Part shown: one piece after another, positions 1 through 8,979 of the stretch | How positions within the stretch are numbered: the first letter of the stretch is position 1 | Layout: each line of letters starts with the position of its first letter | Source: Halanaerobium kushneri | GTDB taxonomy: Bacteria; Bacillota; Halanaerobiia; Halanaerobiales; Halanaerobiaceae | Direction of reading: 5' to 3' | Length of the DNA stretch: 64,000 nucleotides | Assembly: GCF_900156285.1 (NCBI RefSeq) | Contig: NZ_FTNC01000003.1 | Span: forward strand, 124,001 to 188,000 | Translations under genes and position numbers: made by a program | Notes under the pieces: model-generated | Seen by the model: the letters and a program-made list of their open reading frames with translations, nothing else | What the model was told of the DNA's origin: nothing | The model's database searches: none

Positions 1-226
1 AAAAGATTTCTTAGCTACTTTAACTAAAAAGGAACTAACTGAAATCAGACAGTACTGGCAGTTTGAGGAAGAGAAAAAACACCTGCAGCCTCTTCCGAAA
101 AACAATCGGGATGGTTCAGTAGGTGAACAGACAGTTGTTAAAGGTGAAAAAGTAGGCAGAAATGATCCCTGTCCCTGCGGCAGCGGCAAGAAATATAAGA
201 AATGCTGTCTGGGTAAGGAAAATTGA
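1..226 (+). CDS. SEC-C motif protein, C-terminal end (partial)
   Basis: Only the last 74 codons are in the window; the reading frame starts at base 2. The protein ends with a SEC-C zinc-binding motif, [18 protein letters not shown], followed by LGKEN and a stop. This C-x-C-x8-CC arrangement coordinates one zinc ion in SecA tails and in many stand-alone proteins. The preceding residues ([18 protein letters not shown]) do not look like SecA, so I read it as a stand-alone SEC-C protein of unknown role. The same KCCLGKEN ending survives in a decayed copy at 11916-12122, which suggests a local paralogue family. Confidence 0.8.
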   Translation, partial: KDFLATLTKKELTEIRQYWQFEEEKKHLQPLPKNNRDGSVGEQTVVKGEKVGRNDPCPCGSGKKYKKCCLGKEN

Positions 227-304
227 CCCGATTAAAGATTAAGCGGCTGAAAATAATGATAATAAGCTCATAAGTTGAACAAATATAATATTAGTTTTAA
301 TCTG

Positions 305-341
305 AACTCCGAGTCCCTTTTATTAGGTGCTGGGAGTTTTT
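305..341 (+). terminator. Rho-independent terminator
   Basis: The arms AACTCC and GGGAGTT close a stem with an internal loop, followed by a T run. It lies 80 bases after the SEC-C stop and ends that transcript. Confidence 0.6.
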
Positions 342-381
342 AGCTCATTTAATAAAAAAAAAATAAAAAAAAGAAGGAATT

Positions 382-439
382 CAACCACTGGTATGCAATA
401 TAGTATATAGAGGTACCTACCACTGCAGACCAGTGGTTG
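382..439. promoter_or_regulatory. Nested inverted repeats before the GntR-type regulator
   Basis: CAACCACTGGT (382-392) and ACCAGTGGTTG (429-439) are perfect 11-base inverted repeats. A third half-site, ACCACTG (419-425), can pair with the right arm to form a compact hairpin. The element ends a few bases before the ribosome binding site of the regulator, so it is a candidate autoregulatory operator or an alternative-pairing leader. I did not find the same motif before the downstream transporter gene. Confidence 0.5.
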
Positions 440-457
440 AAAAAGGAGATGCTGATT

Positions 458-1564
458 ATGACTCAAGACAAAATTAATAGAGATGACTCTAAATTTATTT
501 ATCAACAGATTTGCGATATTATACTTAACAAAATTAAAAATAGAGAGTATAAAAAAGGAAAGTTAATTCCATCAGAGAGAGAGTTAAGTAATGAATTGGA
601 AGTGAGCAGATATACTATCAGAAAAGCTATAGAAGAATTAGTTCATCAAGGGTATTTATATCGAGTGCAGGGGACAGGTACTTTTGTCTATGATATACAT
701 GGAGAAAGAGATGATAAAGAAAATAAAAGCAAGCAAATTGGAGTTATTATGCCCTATACTGATGGAGTAAATATTGAAATCCTTAACGGTATTGAAAATG
801 CTTTGGATGGAAGTGATTATACCTTTATTTTAAAAGATCATTTTAATGATTATAAGAAAGAAGCTGAAATCATTCAATTTATGAAAAGGCAAATGGTTGA
901 TGGATTAATTATTAACCCTGCTGAAGATCAAAAAGATAGTACAGCTATTTATGATCTGAAATCTGAGGGATTCCCATTTGCTTTAGTTGATAGAAAGCTT
1001 CAGTTTTGTCATACCAGCTGTGTAATGGCAGATAATATAAACGGTAGTTATAAAGCAACAGAATATTTAATTCAATTAGGGCATGAAAACATAATGTTTT
1101 TGAAAGGTCATTATTCCAACACGAGTACTATTGAAGATAGAATTACTGGTTATAAAAGAGCTTTAAGAGAATATGGAATTGAAACAAATAATGTTTTCAC
1201 TTATGATGAACAACAATCTAGAGATAAAATAAATGAACAAATTTATAATCACATAGAAAAGAATAATATCACAGGAGTAATAGCGGTTAATGATATTATT
1301 GTAATAGATTTGATCAAGATGACCAGGAAATATCAAATTGAAATTCCTGAGGAATTATCAGTAGTAAGTTTTGATTATACTGATAAAATAAAACATTTAG
1401 AAATAAAATTAACTACTGTAAATCAACATTCAGATATAATTGGACAGAAATCAGTTAATTTGCTCTTAGAATATATAGAAGAAAATAATCAAGAAAAAGA
1501 AATACAACAAATTTATCAATCGTGTGATCTAGAAATAAGAGATTCATGTAAATCCTTAGATTAA
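458..1564 (+). CDS. GntR-type HTH / LacI-type sensor regulator (AraR-like architecture)
   Basis: A 368-residue transcription regulator. Residues about 8-78 form a GntR winged helix: the FIYQQICDIILNKI helix, PSERELSNELEVSR, then TIRKAIEELVHQG, ending with the GTGTFV wing. Residues about 90-365 form a LacI/periplasmic-binding-protein sensor domain, with GVIMPY at its start, a central DRK segment and GVIAVND near the end. This fusion is the architecture of the Bacillus arabinose repressor AraR. I chose ATG 458 because AGGAG lies about 10 bases upstream; a TTG at 437 would overlap the ribosome binding site. The adjacent importer and mannosidase are the likely targets, with a sugar as effector. 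Regulation of those genes is inferred from position only. Confidence 0.85.
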   Translation: MTQDKINRDDSKFIYQQICDIILNKIKNREYKKGKLIPSERELSNELEVSRYTIRKAIEELVHQGYLYRVQGTGTFVYDIHGERDDKENKSKQIGVIMPYTDGVNIEILNGIENALDGSDYTFILKDHFNDYKKEAEIIQFMKRQMVDGLIINPAEDQKDSTAIYDLKSEGFPFALVDRKLQFCHTSCVMADNINGSYKATEYLIQLGHENIMFLKGHYSNTSTIEDRITGYKRALREYGIETNNVFTYDEQQSRDKINEQIYNHIEKNNITGVIAVNDIIVIDLIKMTRKYQIEIPEELSVVSFDYTDKIKHLEIKLTTVNQHSDIIGQKSVNLLLEYIEENNQEKEIQQIYQSCDLEIRDSCKSLD

Positions 1565-1733
1565 TCTCTTTTTATTTTAAATTTTCAGAATTAATATAAT
1601 TTTAGCAATATAAATTAATTTGTTCTAAAGTCATATTGATGTTAATTCTAATCAAAGGAGGTGAGATTCTATACTTAAGTTCTAGCGGTAATTGTTTGAA
1701 ATTCTACTAATAATAAAGGGGAGATTAACAATT

Positions 1734-3065
1734 ATGAAAAAGAAAACATTACTAATTGCTTTAATTGTATTATTTGCTATGACTTCTGTGTCTTTTGCTC
1801 AAGACTATGAATTAGTTACACCCGAAAGAATTGGTAATCCTGATGCTGAGATAGTATTAACAGCAAACATTCAAAGATCTGATACATTATTTGCGGCAAC
1901 TGATAATAGAAAGGATTATATAAGAAAAGCTGCTGCAGAGTGGGCTAAAGCTCATCCTAATGCCAGAATTGATGTTCAGGTTGCTCCAACAGGACAAATT
2001 TCTATGACAATGGCAACTTTGATGACTCAGGCTGAATCTGGTAATGCACCAGATTTTGCACATATTGATTCCTTTTGGGTAGGTAGATTTATAGATAATG
2101 GTTATACTAAATCATTAAATGAATATATAGGTGAAGATGCAGTTGATGATTTTTATGGTTTTACAAAAGATGTAGTTGTGAGAGATGGGGAAATGCATGC
2201 TATCTGGGGTGAAACAGATGCTCGCTTTCTTTACTATAGAAAAGATTGGATTGAAGAACCACCAAGAACCTGGGATGAAGCAATTGATGTGGCCTTAAAG
2301 ATGAAAGAAGAAAAAGGAGTCCACGGATACATGGCCTGGCTTGGCAGCTGGGAAGGTGCAGTTAATGGTAATGTATGGCCTTCTTTTTGGGCACAGGGCG
2401 GAGAAATGTTTGATGGAAACGGTCGTCCTGTTATAGGTGAAGGGAAAAATAAAGAAGCCTTAGTTAACAGTCTGGGCTTTTTAAAAAGATTAGTTGATAC
2501 AGGAGCAGCTCCAGTAATGGTTTCTTCAATTACAGGTAGTGATCCATTACTAGCTGAAATTCGTTCTGGTAATGTAGCAATGGTAGCAAATGGAAGTTGG
2601 CTTTATAATCAAATTGATGACATAATTGATGATGCTGATGAAAAATGGGACTTTGTTCCTCTTCCACAAATGAAAGCCGACCAAAGAGCAAATAGTAATG
2701 GTGGTTGGACCTGGGCAGTTTTAAGTAATGATCCAGTCAAGCAAGAATTGGCTGCAGATTATATTATGAGAGTAGTAGGTAGTACAGAAGCAATGGCTGA
2801 AAGAACTAAAGTTTATAATTATTTACCTACTCGTGAATCTGTATATGTAACTGACCCTTATTTTTCGGAAAACGAACGCATGCAAAAGTTAAGAGAATCT
2901 TTGGAATATGGTAACGCTCGCCCAGCTAATTCACTATATAATACCGTTTCTGATCTTACTCAAACAGCTTTAGGACGTTTATTAACTGGTCAAACTGATG
3001 ATATTGAGGCTGAAGTTGATAAGATTCAGGAAGAAGCATTAAATGAATGGGAATCAAATAAATAA
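1734..3065 (+). CDS. Sugar ABC transporter substrate-binding protein (family 1)
   Basis: A 443-residue extracellular solute-binding protein for an oligosaccharide ABC importer. The signal peptide MKKKTLLIALIVLFAMTSVSFAQ has a Lys-rich start, a hydrophobic core and an SFA-Q cleavage site, with no lipobox Cys, so the mature protein may be held by other means or be free. The mature chain has family features: PDFAHIDSFWVGRF near the N-terminus, the W-rich WPSFWAQGG region and NGGWTWAV late. ATG 1734 follows AAGGGGAG with good spacing. It is the first gene of the importer/mannosidase operon and is separated from the permeases by a perfect hairpin. The likely substrate is a mannose-containing oligosaccharide, inferred from the GH38 enzyme downstream. 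Confidence 0.85.
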   Translation: MKKKTLLIALIVLFAMTSVSFAQDYELVTPERIGNPDAEIVLTANIQRSDTLFAATDNRKDYIRKAAAEWAKAHPNARIDVQVAPTGQISMTMATLMTQAESGNAPDFAHIDSFWVGRFIDNGYTKSLNEYIGEDAVDDFYGFTKDVVVRDGEMHAIWGETDARFLYYRKDWIEEPPRTWDEAIDVALKMKEEKGVHGYMAWLGSWEGAVNGNVWPSFWAQGGEMFDGNGRPVIGEGKNKEALVNSLGFLKRLVDTGAAPVMVSSITGSDPLLAEIRSGNVAMVANGSWLYNQIDDIIDDADEKWDFVPLPQMKADQRANSNGGWTWAVLSNDPVKQELAADYIMRVVGSTEAMAERTKVYNYLPTRESVYVTDPYFSENERMQKLRESLEYGNARPANSLYNTVSDLTQTALGRLLTGQTDDIEAEVDKIQEEALNEWESNK

Positions 3066-3075
3066 TAAAAATAAT

Positions 3076-3105
3076 ACGAGGGCTTATTTATAAATAAGCC
3101 CTCGT
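3076..3105 (+). other. Perfect intercistronic hairpin after the binding-protein gene
   Basis: Fifteen bases beginning ACGAGGGCTTA are followed directly by their exact reverse complement, giving a 30-base palindrome. No T run follows (TAAATTAGTATG). This fits an mRNA-stabilising or partial-termination structure that keeps binding-protein mRNA more abundant than permease mRNA, as known for other ABC operons. Confidence 0.75.
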
Positions 3106-3138
3106 TAAATTAGTATGTGTTAGGAAAGGATGGCGAGT

Positions 3139-4002
3139 ATGAATAGAAACATTATGGAAAGATGGTGGGTTTGGATAATTCCATTAGCTTTAGTTTTGGG
3201 AATTTTCTTTTTATATCCTTTATTGAATGTCATAAGGCTGAGTTTTAGCAATGCAACAATAGGAACTATAGAAGATGGCTTTACATTTGAAAATTACATA
3301 CATATTCTTACAGGTAGTGGTTTTTGGCAGGTTATGAAAGTTACATTAGTTTTTGTTTTTGCTTCAGTTTTATTTCAATTATTACTTGGTTTAATTACGG
3401 CAATATTAATAAATAAAGACCTATTTGGTAGTTCTTTAGTGAAATTATCTATGATTACTGCCTGGGTGGTTCCTGGTATCATTACTGGAGTCATTTGGAG
3501 CATAATGTACAGCAGTAGTTCGTGGGGTATCTTAAATTATTTTATTAGATTGTTAGGTTTAAATCAAATTCCATTTCTGTATACACCATCCTGGGCTTTG
3601 TTTTCGGTTGTTTTAGCTAATGTTTGGCGTGGAACTGGTTTTAGTGGAATTATGCAGTATGCCGCTTTAAGAGGAATTCCAGATCAATTATATGAAGCAG
3701 CTTCCATAGATGGTGCTTCAACCTGGCAGCAGTTTTGGAATATAACTTTACCCCAGCTAAAACCAATGTTAATGATAAATACAATTTTGATTACTATTTA
3801 TACATTTAATACATATGATTCCATTTTTGCTCTTACACAGGGGGGACCAGGAAATAGCACAACAGTGTTATCACTTGGAGCTTACAAACAGGTATTTAGG
3901 TATTTAAATCTAGGAAGAGGATCGGCATATGCTGTAATTATGTTAATTCTTTCTGGTACATTTACAATACTATATGCATGGTTTATGGGGAGTGATCAGT
4001 AA
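3139..4002 (+). CDS. Sugar ABC transporter permease (MalF-type)
   Basis: A 287-residue inner-membrane permease with six hydrophobic segments. The first is near residues 10-30. The cytoplasmic EAA loop that contacts the ATPase reads YEAASIDGASTWQQFW and is followed by the conserved ITLPQLKPM. The segment TQGGPGNSTTVLS is typical of MalF-type permeases. I prefer ATG 3139: AGGAAAGGA ends at 3130, giving about 8 bases of spacing, whereas the ATG at 3130 would overlap that site. Its stop is directly followed by the GTG of the second permease, indicating tight coupling. Confidence 0.88.
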   Translation: MNRNIMERWWVWIIPLALVLGIFFLYPLLNVIRLSFSNATIGTIEDGFTFENYIHILTGSGFWQVMKVTLVFVFASVLFQLLLGLITAILINKDLFGSSLVKLSMITAWVVPGIITGVIWSIMYSSSSWGILNYFIRLLGLNQIPFLYTPSWALFSVVLANVWRGTGFSGIMQYAALRGIPDQLYEAASIDGASTWQQFWNITLPQLKPMLMINTILITIYTFNTYDSIFALTQGGPGNSTTVLSLGAYKQVFRYLNLGRGSAYAVIMLILSGTFTILYAWFMGSDQ

Positions 4003-4824
4003 GTGGTTAAAAAAATTTCAATTTATATACTGTACGGATTAGTTTCGATATTTTTTTTACTGCCTATTTTATGGATTATTTCTTTATCATTAAAAACAAC
4101 TTCTGAAATTTTTGTTTTTCCACCAACTTTTATTCCAGAAGAAATAACTTTTGATAATTTTTTTTATGTTTTAAAAAACACGACAATGACTACTTATCTC
4201 TGGAATTCTTTTAAGTTAGTTATATATACCGTTTTAGGAACACTCTTAGTAGCTATACCCGCTGCTTATTCTTTTTCCAGATTTGATTTTAAAAATAAAG
4301 CTAAATTGTTATTTGTTATTCTCATATTTCAAATGATTTCACCTATAGTTATTGGTATTCCAATTTATCGTTATTATTCTAATCTAGGATTGCTAAATAA
4401 TTATTTTGGATTATCAATGGTCTATATTGCTATCCAAATACCATTTGCAACCTTTTTATTAAAAGGCGGTTTTGATGCCATACCAAAAGAGTTAGATGAG
4501 GCAGCAAAAATTGATGGAGCATCAAGATTTCAATTATTGCATAAAGTAATTCTACCTGTTGCACTACCTGCTTTAGCAAGTGCTACTATATTTATTTCAA
4601 TTAATGCCTGGTCCCAATTTTTACTTCCCTATTTGCTCTTAGATAGAACCAGTCAATATCCAGTTTCAGTCGGGATCTTAATGACACAGGGTAACTTTCA
4701 ACAAATAAGCACCCATTATTTAGCAGCTGCAAGTATAATAGCATTATTACCTGCAATAGTAATGGTATTTTTATTACAAAAATTTATCCTAAAAGCTCTA
4801 ACTGCTGGAGCAGTAAAGGGATAA
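4003..4824 (+). CDS. Sugar ABC transporter permease (MalG-type)
   Basis: A 273-residue partner permease with six hydrophobic segments. The EAA loop reads KELDEAAKIDGASRFQLL followed by VILPVALPALAS. The C-terminus ends in LTAGAVKG, the usual MalG-type ending. The GTG start follows the upstream TAA with no gap, and GGGGAG (3987-3992) serves as ribosome binding site inside the previous gene. No ATPase gene is present in this operon. Confidence 0.88.
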   Translation: MVKKISIYILYGLVSIFFLLPILWIISLSLKTTSEIFVFPPTFIPEEITFDNFFYVLKNTTMTTYLWNSFKLVIYTVLGTLLVAIPAAYSFSRFDFKNKAKLLFVILIFQMISPIVIGIPIYRYYSNLGLLNNYFGLSMVYIAIQIPFATFLLKGGFDAIPKELDEAAKIDGASRFQLLHKVILPVALPALASATIFISINAWSQFLLPYLLLDRTSQYPVSVGILMTQGNFQQISTHYLAAASIIALLPAIVMVFLLQKFILKALTAGAVKG

Positions 4825-4849
4825 AAATAAAAAAATGGAGTGATTAAAT

Positions 4850-7800
4850 ATGTTTATGAAAGAAGGAAAGATAGACAGATATTTAAAAGATTTAAAGGAA
4901 AATTTAGCTCAGAAAAGTGTTGAAATCGAAGAATTTGAAGTCTACCCAGCAAAATTAGATAATAAAGGATTACCAGATTTTACAAATATGGCTGGCAAAA
5001 AACTTGAAGTTGGTGAAAGATGGGGCGGGAAAAATGTCTGTCAGTGGTTCAATACCAAAGTTAAAGTTCCTAAAGATTGGGATTTAGAAAAAGGTAAAAC
5101 TTATCTTAAAATTATTCCAGGGGCAGGACATTTCGGGAATTTAAGTGGTTCAGAATCATTGCTTTATCTTAACAGTCAACCACTGCAGGGATTAGATAGA
5201 AGTCATTCTTTAGTTTATTTAAGTAAAAAAGAATTAACTTCTGGCTCAGAGCTGGAAATATCTATTAAGGCATTTAGTGGATTAGAAGAAAAAAAGCATG
5301 TTTTTAAGGTAGCAGCTTTAATCTATCGTAATCGGACCGTAGAAGATTATTATCAAAGAGCTAAAATAGTTTTTGAATCAATTAAAACCATGGAAAAAGG
5401 TGAAGATCTAAGAGAAAAGTTATTAAGAGTTTTAGATAAGTCTATAAACATCTTAGATTTCAGAAAAGTTAATTCTAATAAATTTTTGCAGAGTGTTGAA
5501 AAAGCCAATAGTTATTTAAAAGAGGCCCTGCAAGAATTAAAGAGCAAAGATAATTTACCTAAAATTACTGCGGTTGGGCATTCTCATATTGATGTAGCCT
5601 GGTTATGGCAGCTTCTTCATACTAGAGAAAAATGTTCTCGAACATTTTCAACAGTATTAAAATTAATGGATGAATACCCTGAATATACTTATGTACAAAC
5701 AATGCCTCAGTTATATAAATTTATAAAAGAAGATTATCCTGAAATTTATGCTAAAATAAAAGAAAAAATAAAAGAAGGCAAATGGGAAGTTACAGGAGGC
5801 ATGTGGGTAGAGGCAGACTGTAATGTAACTTCAGGTGAATCACTAGTTCGACAATTTATCCATGGGAAAAAGTTCATTAAAGAAGAATTTGATGTTGATT
5901 GGAATATTTTATGGTTACCTGATGTTTTTGGTTATTCATGGGCACTACCACAAATTATTAAAAAAAGTGGAATGGAATATTTTATGACTACAAAAATTAG
6001 TTGGAGTCAATTTAATCGACCTGAGTATGATACTTTCACCTGGAGAGGTATTGATGGTACAGAAGTTTTAACTCACTTTATTACAACACCTGAAATTCAT
6101 AATGATTCACCTTTTTATACCTACAATGGAATTTTAAATCCTGAATCAACTGGAGGTATTTGGGATAATTATAGACAAAAAGATATAAATGATGAACTGC
6201 TGCTTGCCTATGGTTGGGGCGATGGTGGTGGTGGACCTACCAGAAAAATGATAGAGTCAGGTAAAAAAATGCAGGAAGTTCCTGGAATGCCTGAAGTCAA
6301 TTTTGGAAAGTCTGAAGATTATTTTAAAGATTTAGCAGATAAGATGGAAAAAGAAAAAGAACTACCTGTTTGGGATGGAGAATTATATTTAGAGTACCAC
6401 CGCGGTACATATACTTCTCAAGCTGAAGTCAAAAAAAATAATCGTAAAGCCGAAATAATGCTTCATGATGTAGAATTATTTAATAATTTCAGTTCAAAAA
6501 ATAAGCAATTAGATTATCCTGCTGATAAGATTAATGATAATTGGGAGGTCGTATTGAAGAATCAGTTTCATGATATTTTACCTGGATCTTCAATTAAGGA
6601 GGTTTACGAAGATTCTAGAGCGGAGTTTAAAGAACTATTTAATAAGACAGAAACTTTATTAAATAAAAGTTTAGAAGAGATTGCATATCAGATTGAAGGG
6701 GATGGCGAAAAAGTTGTTGTTTATAATTCACTTCCCTGGTCAAGAGATGTATATCTAGATTTAAATAATAAAGAGTACGAAATCAAATCGATTCCAGCAA
6801 ATGGATATTATTCTTTTGAGATTGATAAAGATACATTAGAGCCAGTAATAAAGAAGGATAAAAGAGTAAATAGAAGTTCAGAAAAAGCAGCCGTAAATGA
6901 ATTGAAAGTTGAATCTAAACTAATTGAAAATAAATTTTATAAGATTGAAATGAATGATCAGGGTCAAATTGTTTCTTTATACGATAAAGAATATGAGCGG
7001 GAAGTAATTACGGAAAATGAAATAGGCAATTTATTGCAGGCTTTTGAAGATCGCCCTATGAGATTTAATGCCTGGGATATAGATATTTATTATCAAGATA
7101 AAGAATATATTATTGATGATTTAACAGAAATGAAAATTAATCAAGAAAACGATAAGGTGTTAATCAATTTAGAATGGAGATTTTTGGATTCAATTATTAA
7201 ACAGGATATGATTGTCTATGCTGATAAGCGTCGTATTGATTTTAAAACAGAAGTTGATTGGAAAGAAGAACAGATACTTTTAAAAACCGCTTTTCCAATT
7301 GATGTAAGAACAACTAAAGCAAATTATGAAATTCAATTTGGTAACGTTGAGAGAAATACTCACTGGAATACAAGTTGGGATTATGCTAAATTTGAAGTAG
7401 TTGGACACAAGTGGGCAGATTTGTCAGAAGGAGATTATGGAGTCAGCCTTTTAAATGACTGTAAATATGGATATGATATCAAAGATCAAACAATGCGTTT
7501 AACATTAATTAAATCTGGTGTTTATCCGGATCCGGAAGCTGATCAAGGTCATCACTCATTTACTTATAGTCTTTATCCTCATGGGGGAAGCTGGTTTGAA
7601 GCTGAGACTACAAAAGAAGCTTATGAATTAAATTATCCTATTCAAAATGTTAAAGTTGAAGGAAAAAATGGTACTGAACCAAATGAAAAGTCATATATAG
7701 ATGTAAAAGAACAGAGTACAATTCTAGAAACTGTTAAAAAAGCTGAATATAGTGATAAATTAATTTTGAGATTTTATGAGTATGGAAATAGAAGAGATAC

Positions 7801-7951
7801 TGTGAAAGTAAAATTAGATGATAAAATTAAATCTGTTCATGAATGCAATCTAGTTGAAGAAAATATAGAAGAAGTTGAAAATAATGATTTTGAGTTTGAA
7901 TTTAAAATAAAACCCTATGAAATTAAAACTTTCAAGGTTGAGCTTAGATAG
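4850..7951 (+). CDS. Alpha-mannosidase, glycoside hydrolase family 38
   Basis: A 1033-residue cytoplasmic enzyme (no signal peptide) that removes alpha-linked mannose from oligosaccharides. An N-terminal domain of about 230 residues precedes the catalytic domain. The zinc-binding motif HSHIDVAWLW starts at His244 with Asp248. The nucleophile motif WLPDVFGYS places the catalytic Asp at 358. A Gly-rich YGWGDGGGGPTRKM follows near 455, and HHSFTYSLYPH lies late in the beta-rich C-terminal region. The length and N-terminal domain resemble the vacuolar Ams1-type GH38 enzymes more than the shorter bacterial MngB type. GGAGTGA supports ATG 4850; an in-frame ATG at 4856 is an alternative. It follows the permeases by 25 bases and gives the operon its predicted substrate. 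Confidence 0.92.
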   Translation: MFMKEGKIDRYLKDLKENLAQKSVEIEEFEVYPAKLDNKGLPDFTNMAGKKLEVGERWGGKNVCQWFNTKVKVPKDWDLEKGKTYLKIIPGAGHFGNLSGSESLLYLNSQPLQGLDRSHSLVYLSKKELTSGSELEISIKAFSGLEEKKHVFKVAALIYRNRTVEDYYQRAKIVFESIKTMEKGEDLREKLLRVLDKSINILDFRKVNSNKFLQSVEKANSYLKEALQELKSKDNLPKITAVGHSHIDVAWLWQLLHTREKCSRTFSTVLKLMDEYPEYTYVQTMPQLYKFIKEDYPEIYAKIKEKIKEGKWEVTGGMWVEADCNVTSGESLVRQFIHGKKFIKEEFDVDWNILWLPDVFGYSWALPQIIKKSGMEYFMTTKISWSQFNRPEYDTFTWRGIDGTEVLTHFITTPEIHNDSPFYTYNGILNPESTGGIWDNYRQKDINDELLLAYGWGDGGGGPTRKMIESGKKMQEVPGMPEVNFGKSEDYFKDLADKMEKEKELPVWDGELYLEYHRGTYTSQAEVKKNNRKAEIMLHDVELFNNFSSKNKQLDYPADKINDNWEVVLKNQFHDILPGSSIKEVYEDSRAEFKELFNKTETLLNKSLEEIAYQIEGDGEKVVVYNSLPWSRDVYLDLNNKEYEIKSIPANGYYSFEIDKDTLEPVIKKDKRVNRSSEKAAVNELKVESKLIENKFYKIEMNDQGQIVSLYDKEYEREVITENEIGNLLQAFEDRPMRFNAWDIDIYYQDKEYIIDDLTEMKINQENDKVLINLEWRFLDSIIKQDMIVYADKRRIDFKTEVDWKEEQILLKTAFPIDVRTTKANYEIQFGNVERNTHWNTSWDYAKFEVVGHKWADLSEGDYGVSLLNDCKYGYDIKDQTMRLTLIKSGVYPDPEADQGHHSFTYSLYPHGGSWFEAETTKEAYELNYPIQNVKVEGKNGTEPNEKSYIDVKEQSTILETVKKAEYSDKLILRFYEYGNRRDTVKVKLDDKIKSVHECNLVEENIEEVENNDFEFEFKIKPYEIKTFKVELR

Positions 7952-7995
7952 TATTTTAATTATTAAAAAGTAGATGGATAAAGGAGATTAAAAGC

Positions 7996-8865
7996 ATGAA
8001 GGTTAAAATTGCTTTGGGACAGATTGAGCCGAGTACTTTGAATAAGGAAGATAATTTCATAAAAATGAAAAAATATATCGATCAGGCTGCTAATCAAAAT
8101 GTTAACTTGATTATTTTCCCAGAATTATCTCTAACAGGATATAATTGTGGAGATGCATTTTTTGAAGTTGCTGAAGAAATACCAGGACCTACTGTAAATG
8201 AGTTTGAAGATATAGCCAAAAATAATGATATATATATAATTTGGGGTATGCCAGAAAAAGGTATTGAAGGTGTATTGTATAATGATGCAGTTTTAGTTGG
8301 CCCTGAAGGTTATATTGGCAAATGGAGAAAGCATACATTGCCTGGACATGCAACTGATAAAGTTGGACCAGGTGCTTTTCCTGATAGAAGATATTTTCGC
8401 GCTGGATCAAAGAGTCCTATTTTTAAAACAAAGATAGGTAATATTGGGATGATGGTCTGCTATGATATTTATTTTCCAGAAATATCAAGACTCTTAACTT
8501 TGAAGGGTGCGGACTTATTAGTTGGTATTTCAGGATCTCCTTCATTTGAAAAAGATATATTTGAACCTTTAGTAAAAGCAAGAGCAATGGAAAATGCAAT
8601 CTGGTATGCGTATTGTAATTTAGGTGGAAAAGAAGGGGAAACAGAATATTGGGGTGGGAGCACTATAATTGGACCAGGAGATAAAGAGTCTAAAGTTCCA
8701 GGAGAGCCTATTATCTGTAAAGCCGATTATGATAAAGAAGATCTGATTATTGGTACTATAGATTATGATAAAACAGGTGAATTTCGCCCTTATTTCCCCG
8801 TGTTAAGAGATATAAGATTGGATTTTTATGAAGAATTGTATAAAATTGCTGAGGAAATCACATAA
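7996..8865 (+). CDS. Carbon-nitrogen hydrolase (nitrilase superfamily amidase)
   Basis: A 289-residue member of the nitrilase superfamily, which hydrolyses non-peptide C-N bonds (amides, carbamoyl groups, occasionally nitriles). The catalytic triad is visible: Glu43 in FPELSLTGYN, Lys112 in KWRKHTLPG and Cys155 in VCYDIYFPE. The supporting RAMEN motif follows about 45 residues later. Ribosome binding site AAGGAGA and ATG 7996 are well placed, 44 bases after the mannosidase stop, so it is probably the last intact gene of that operon. The exact substrate is unknown. An amide-bearing aglycone of a mannoside is one possibility from context only. Confidence 0.85.
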   Translation: MKVKIALGQIEPSTLNKEDNFIKMKKYIDQAANQNVNLIIFPELSLTGYNCGDAFFEVAEEIPGPTVNEFEDIAKNNDIYIIWGMPEKGIEGVLYNDAVLVGPEGYIGKWRKHTLPGHATDKVGPGAFPDRRYFRAGSKSPIFKTKIGNIGMMVCYDIYFPEISRLLTLKGADLLVGISGSPSFEKDIFEPLVKARAMENAIWYAYCNLGGKEGETEYWGGSTIIGPGDKESKVPGEPIICKADYDKEDLIIGTIDYDKTGEFRPYFPVLRDIRLDFYEELYKIAEEIT

Positions 8866-8894
8866 CAATTTATGTGAACGATTTTAGTCATTAT

Positions 8895-8909
8895 AATGAA
8901 TCATTCATT
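8895..8909. promoter_or_regulatory. Short perfect palindrome
   Basis: AATGAAT-C-ATTCATT lies between the amidase stop and the broken reductase gene. It could be a binding site for a regulator of the reductase, or chance in A+T-rich DNA. Confidence 0.25.
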
Positions 8910-8979
8910 AAAAACAATGGTGATATTTATTGAATTAAATTCTATAAGCTCAAGTTATTAATAGGGGGGATGTTTCTTG

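Noticed and set aside
1-226. Left-edge gene as SecA
   Set aside because: Only the zinc motif matches SecA; the preceding 45 residues do not resemble the SecA C-terminal linker.
1654-1664. Near-perfect ribosome binding site AAAGGAGGTGA upstream of the first binding protein
   Set aside because: No start codon with a usable frame follows at proper distance; the true start at 1734 has its own AAGGGGAG.
5175-5190. CAACCACTGCAG inside the alpha-mannosidase gene, resembling the operator half-sites at 382-439
   Set aside because: It lies in a well-conserved coding stretch and is a single half-site; chance is the simpler explanation.
8189-8663. Minus-strand frames opposite the amidase gene
   Set aside because: They are shadows of a strongly supported plus-strand gene with an intact catalytic triad.
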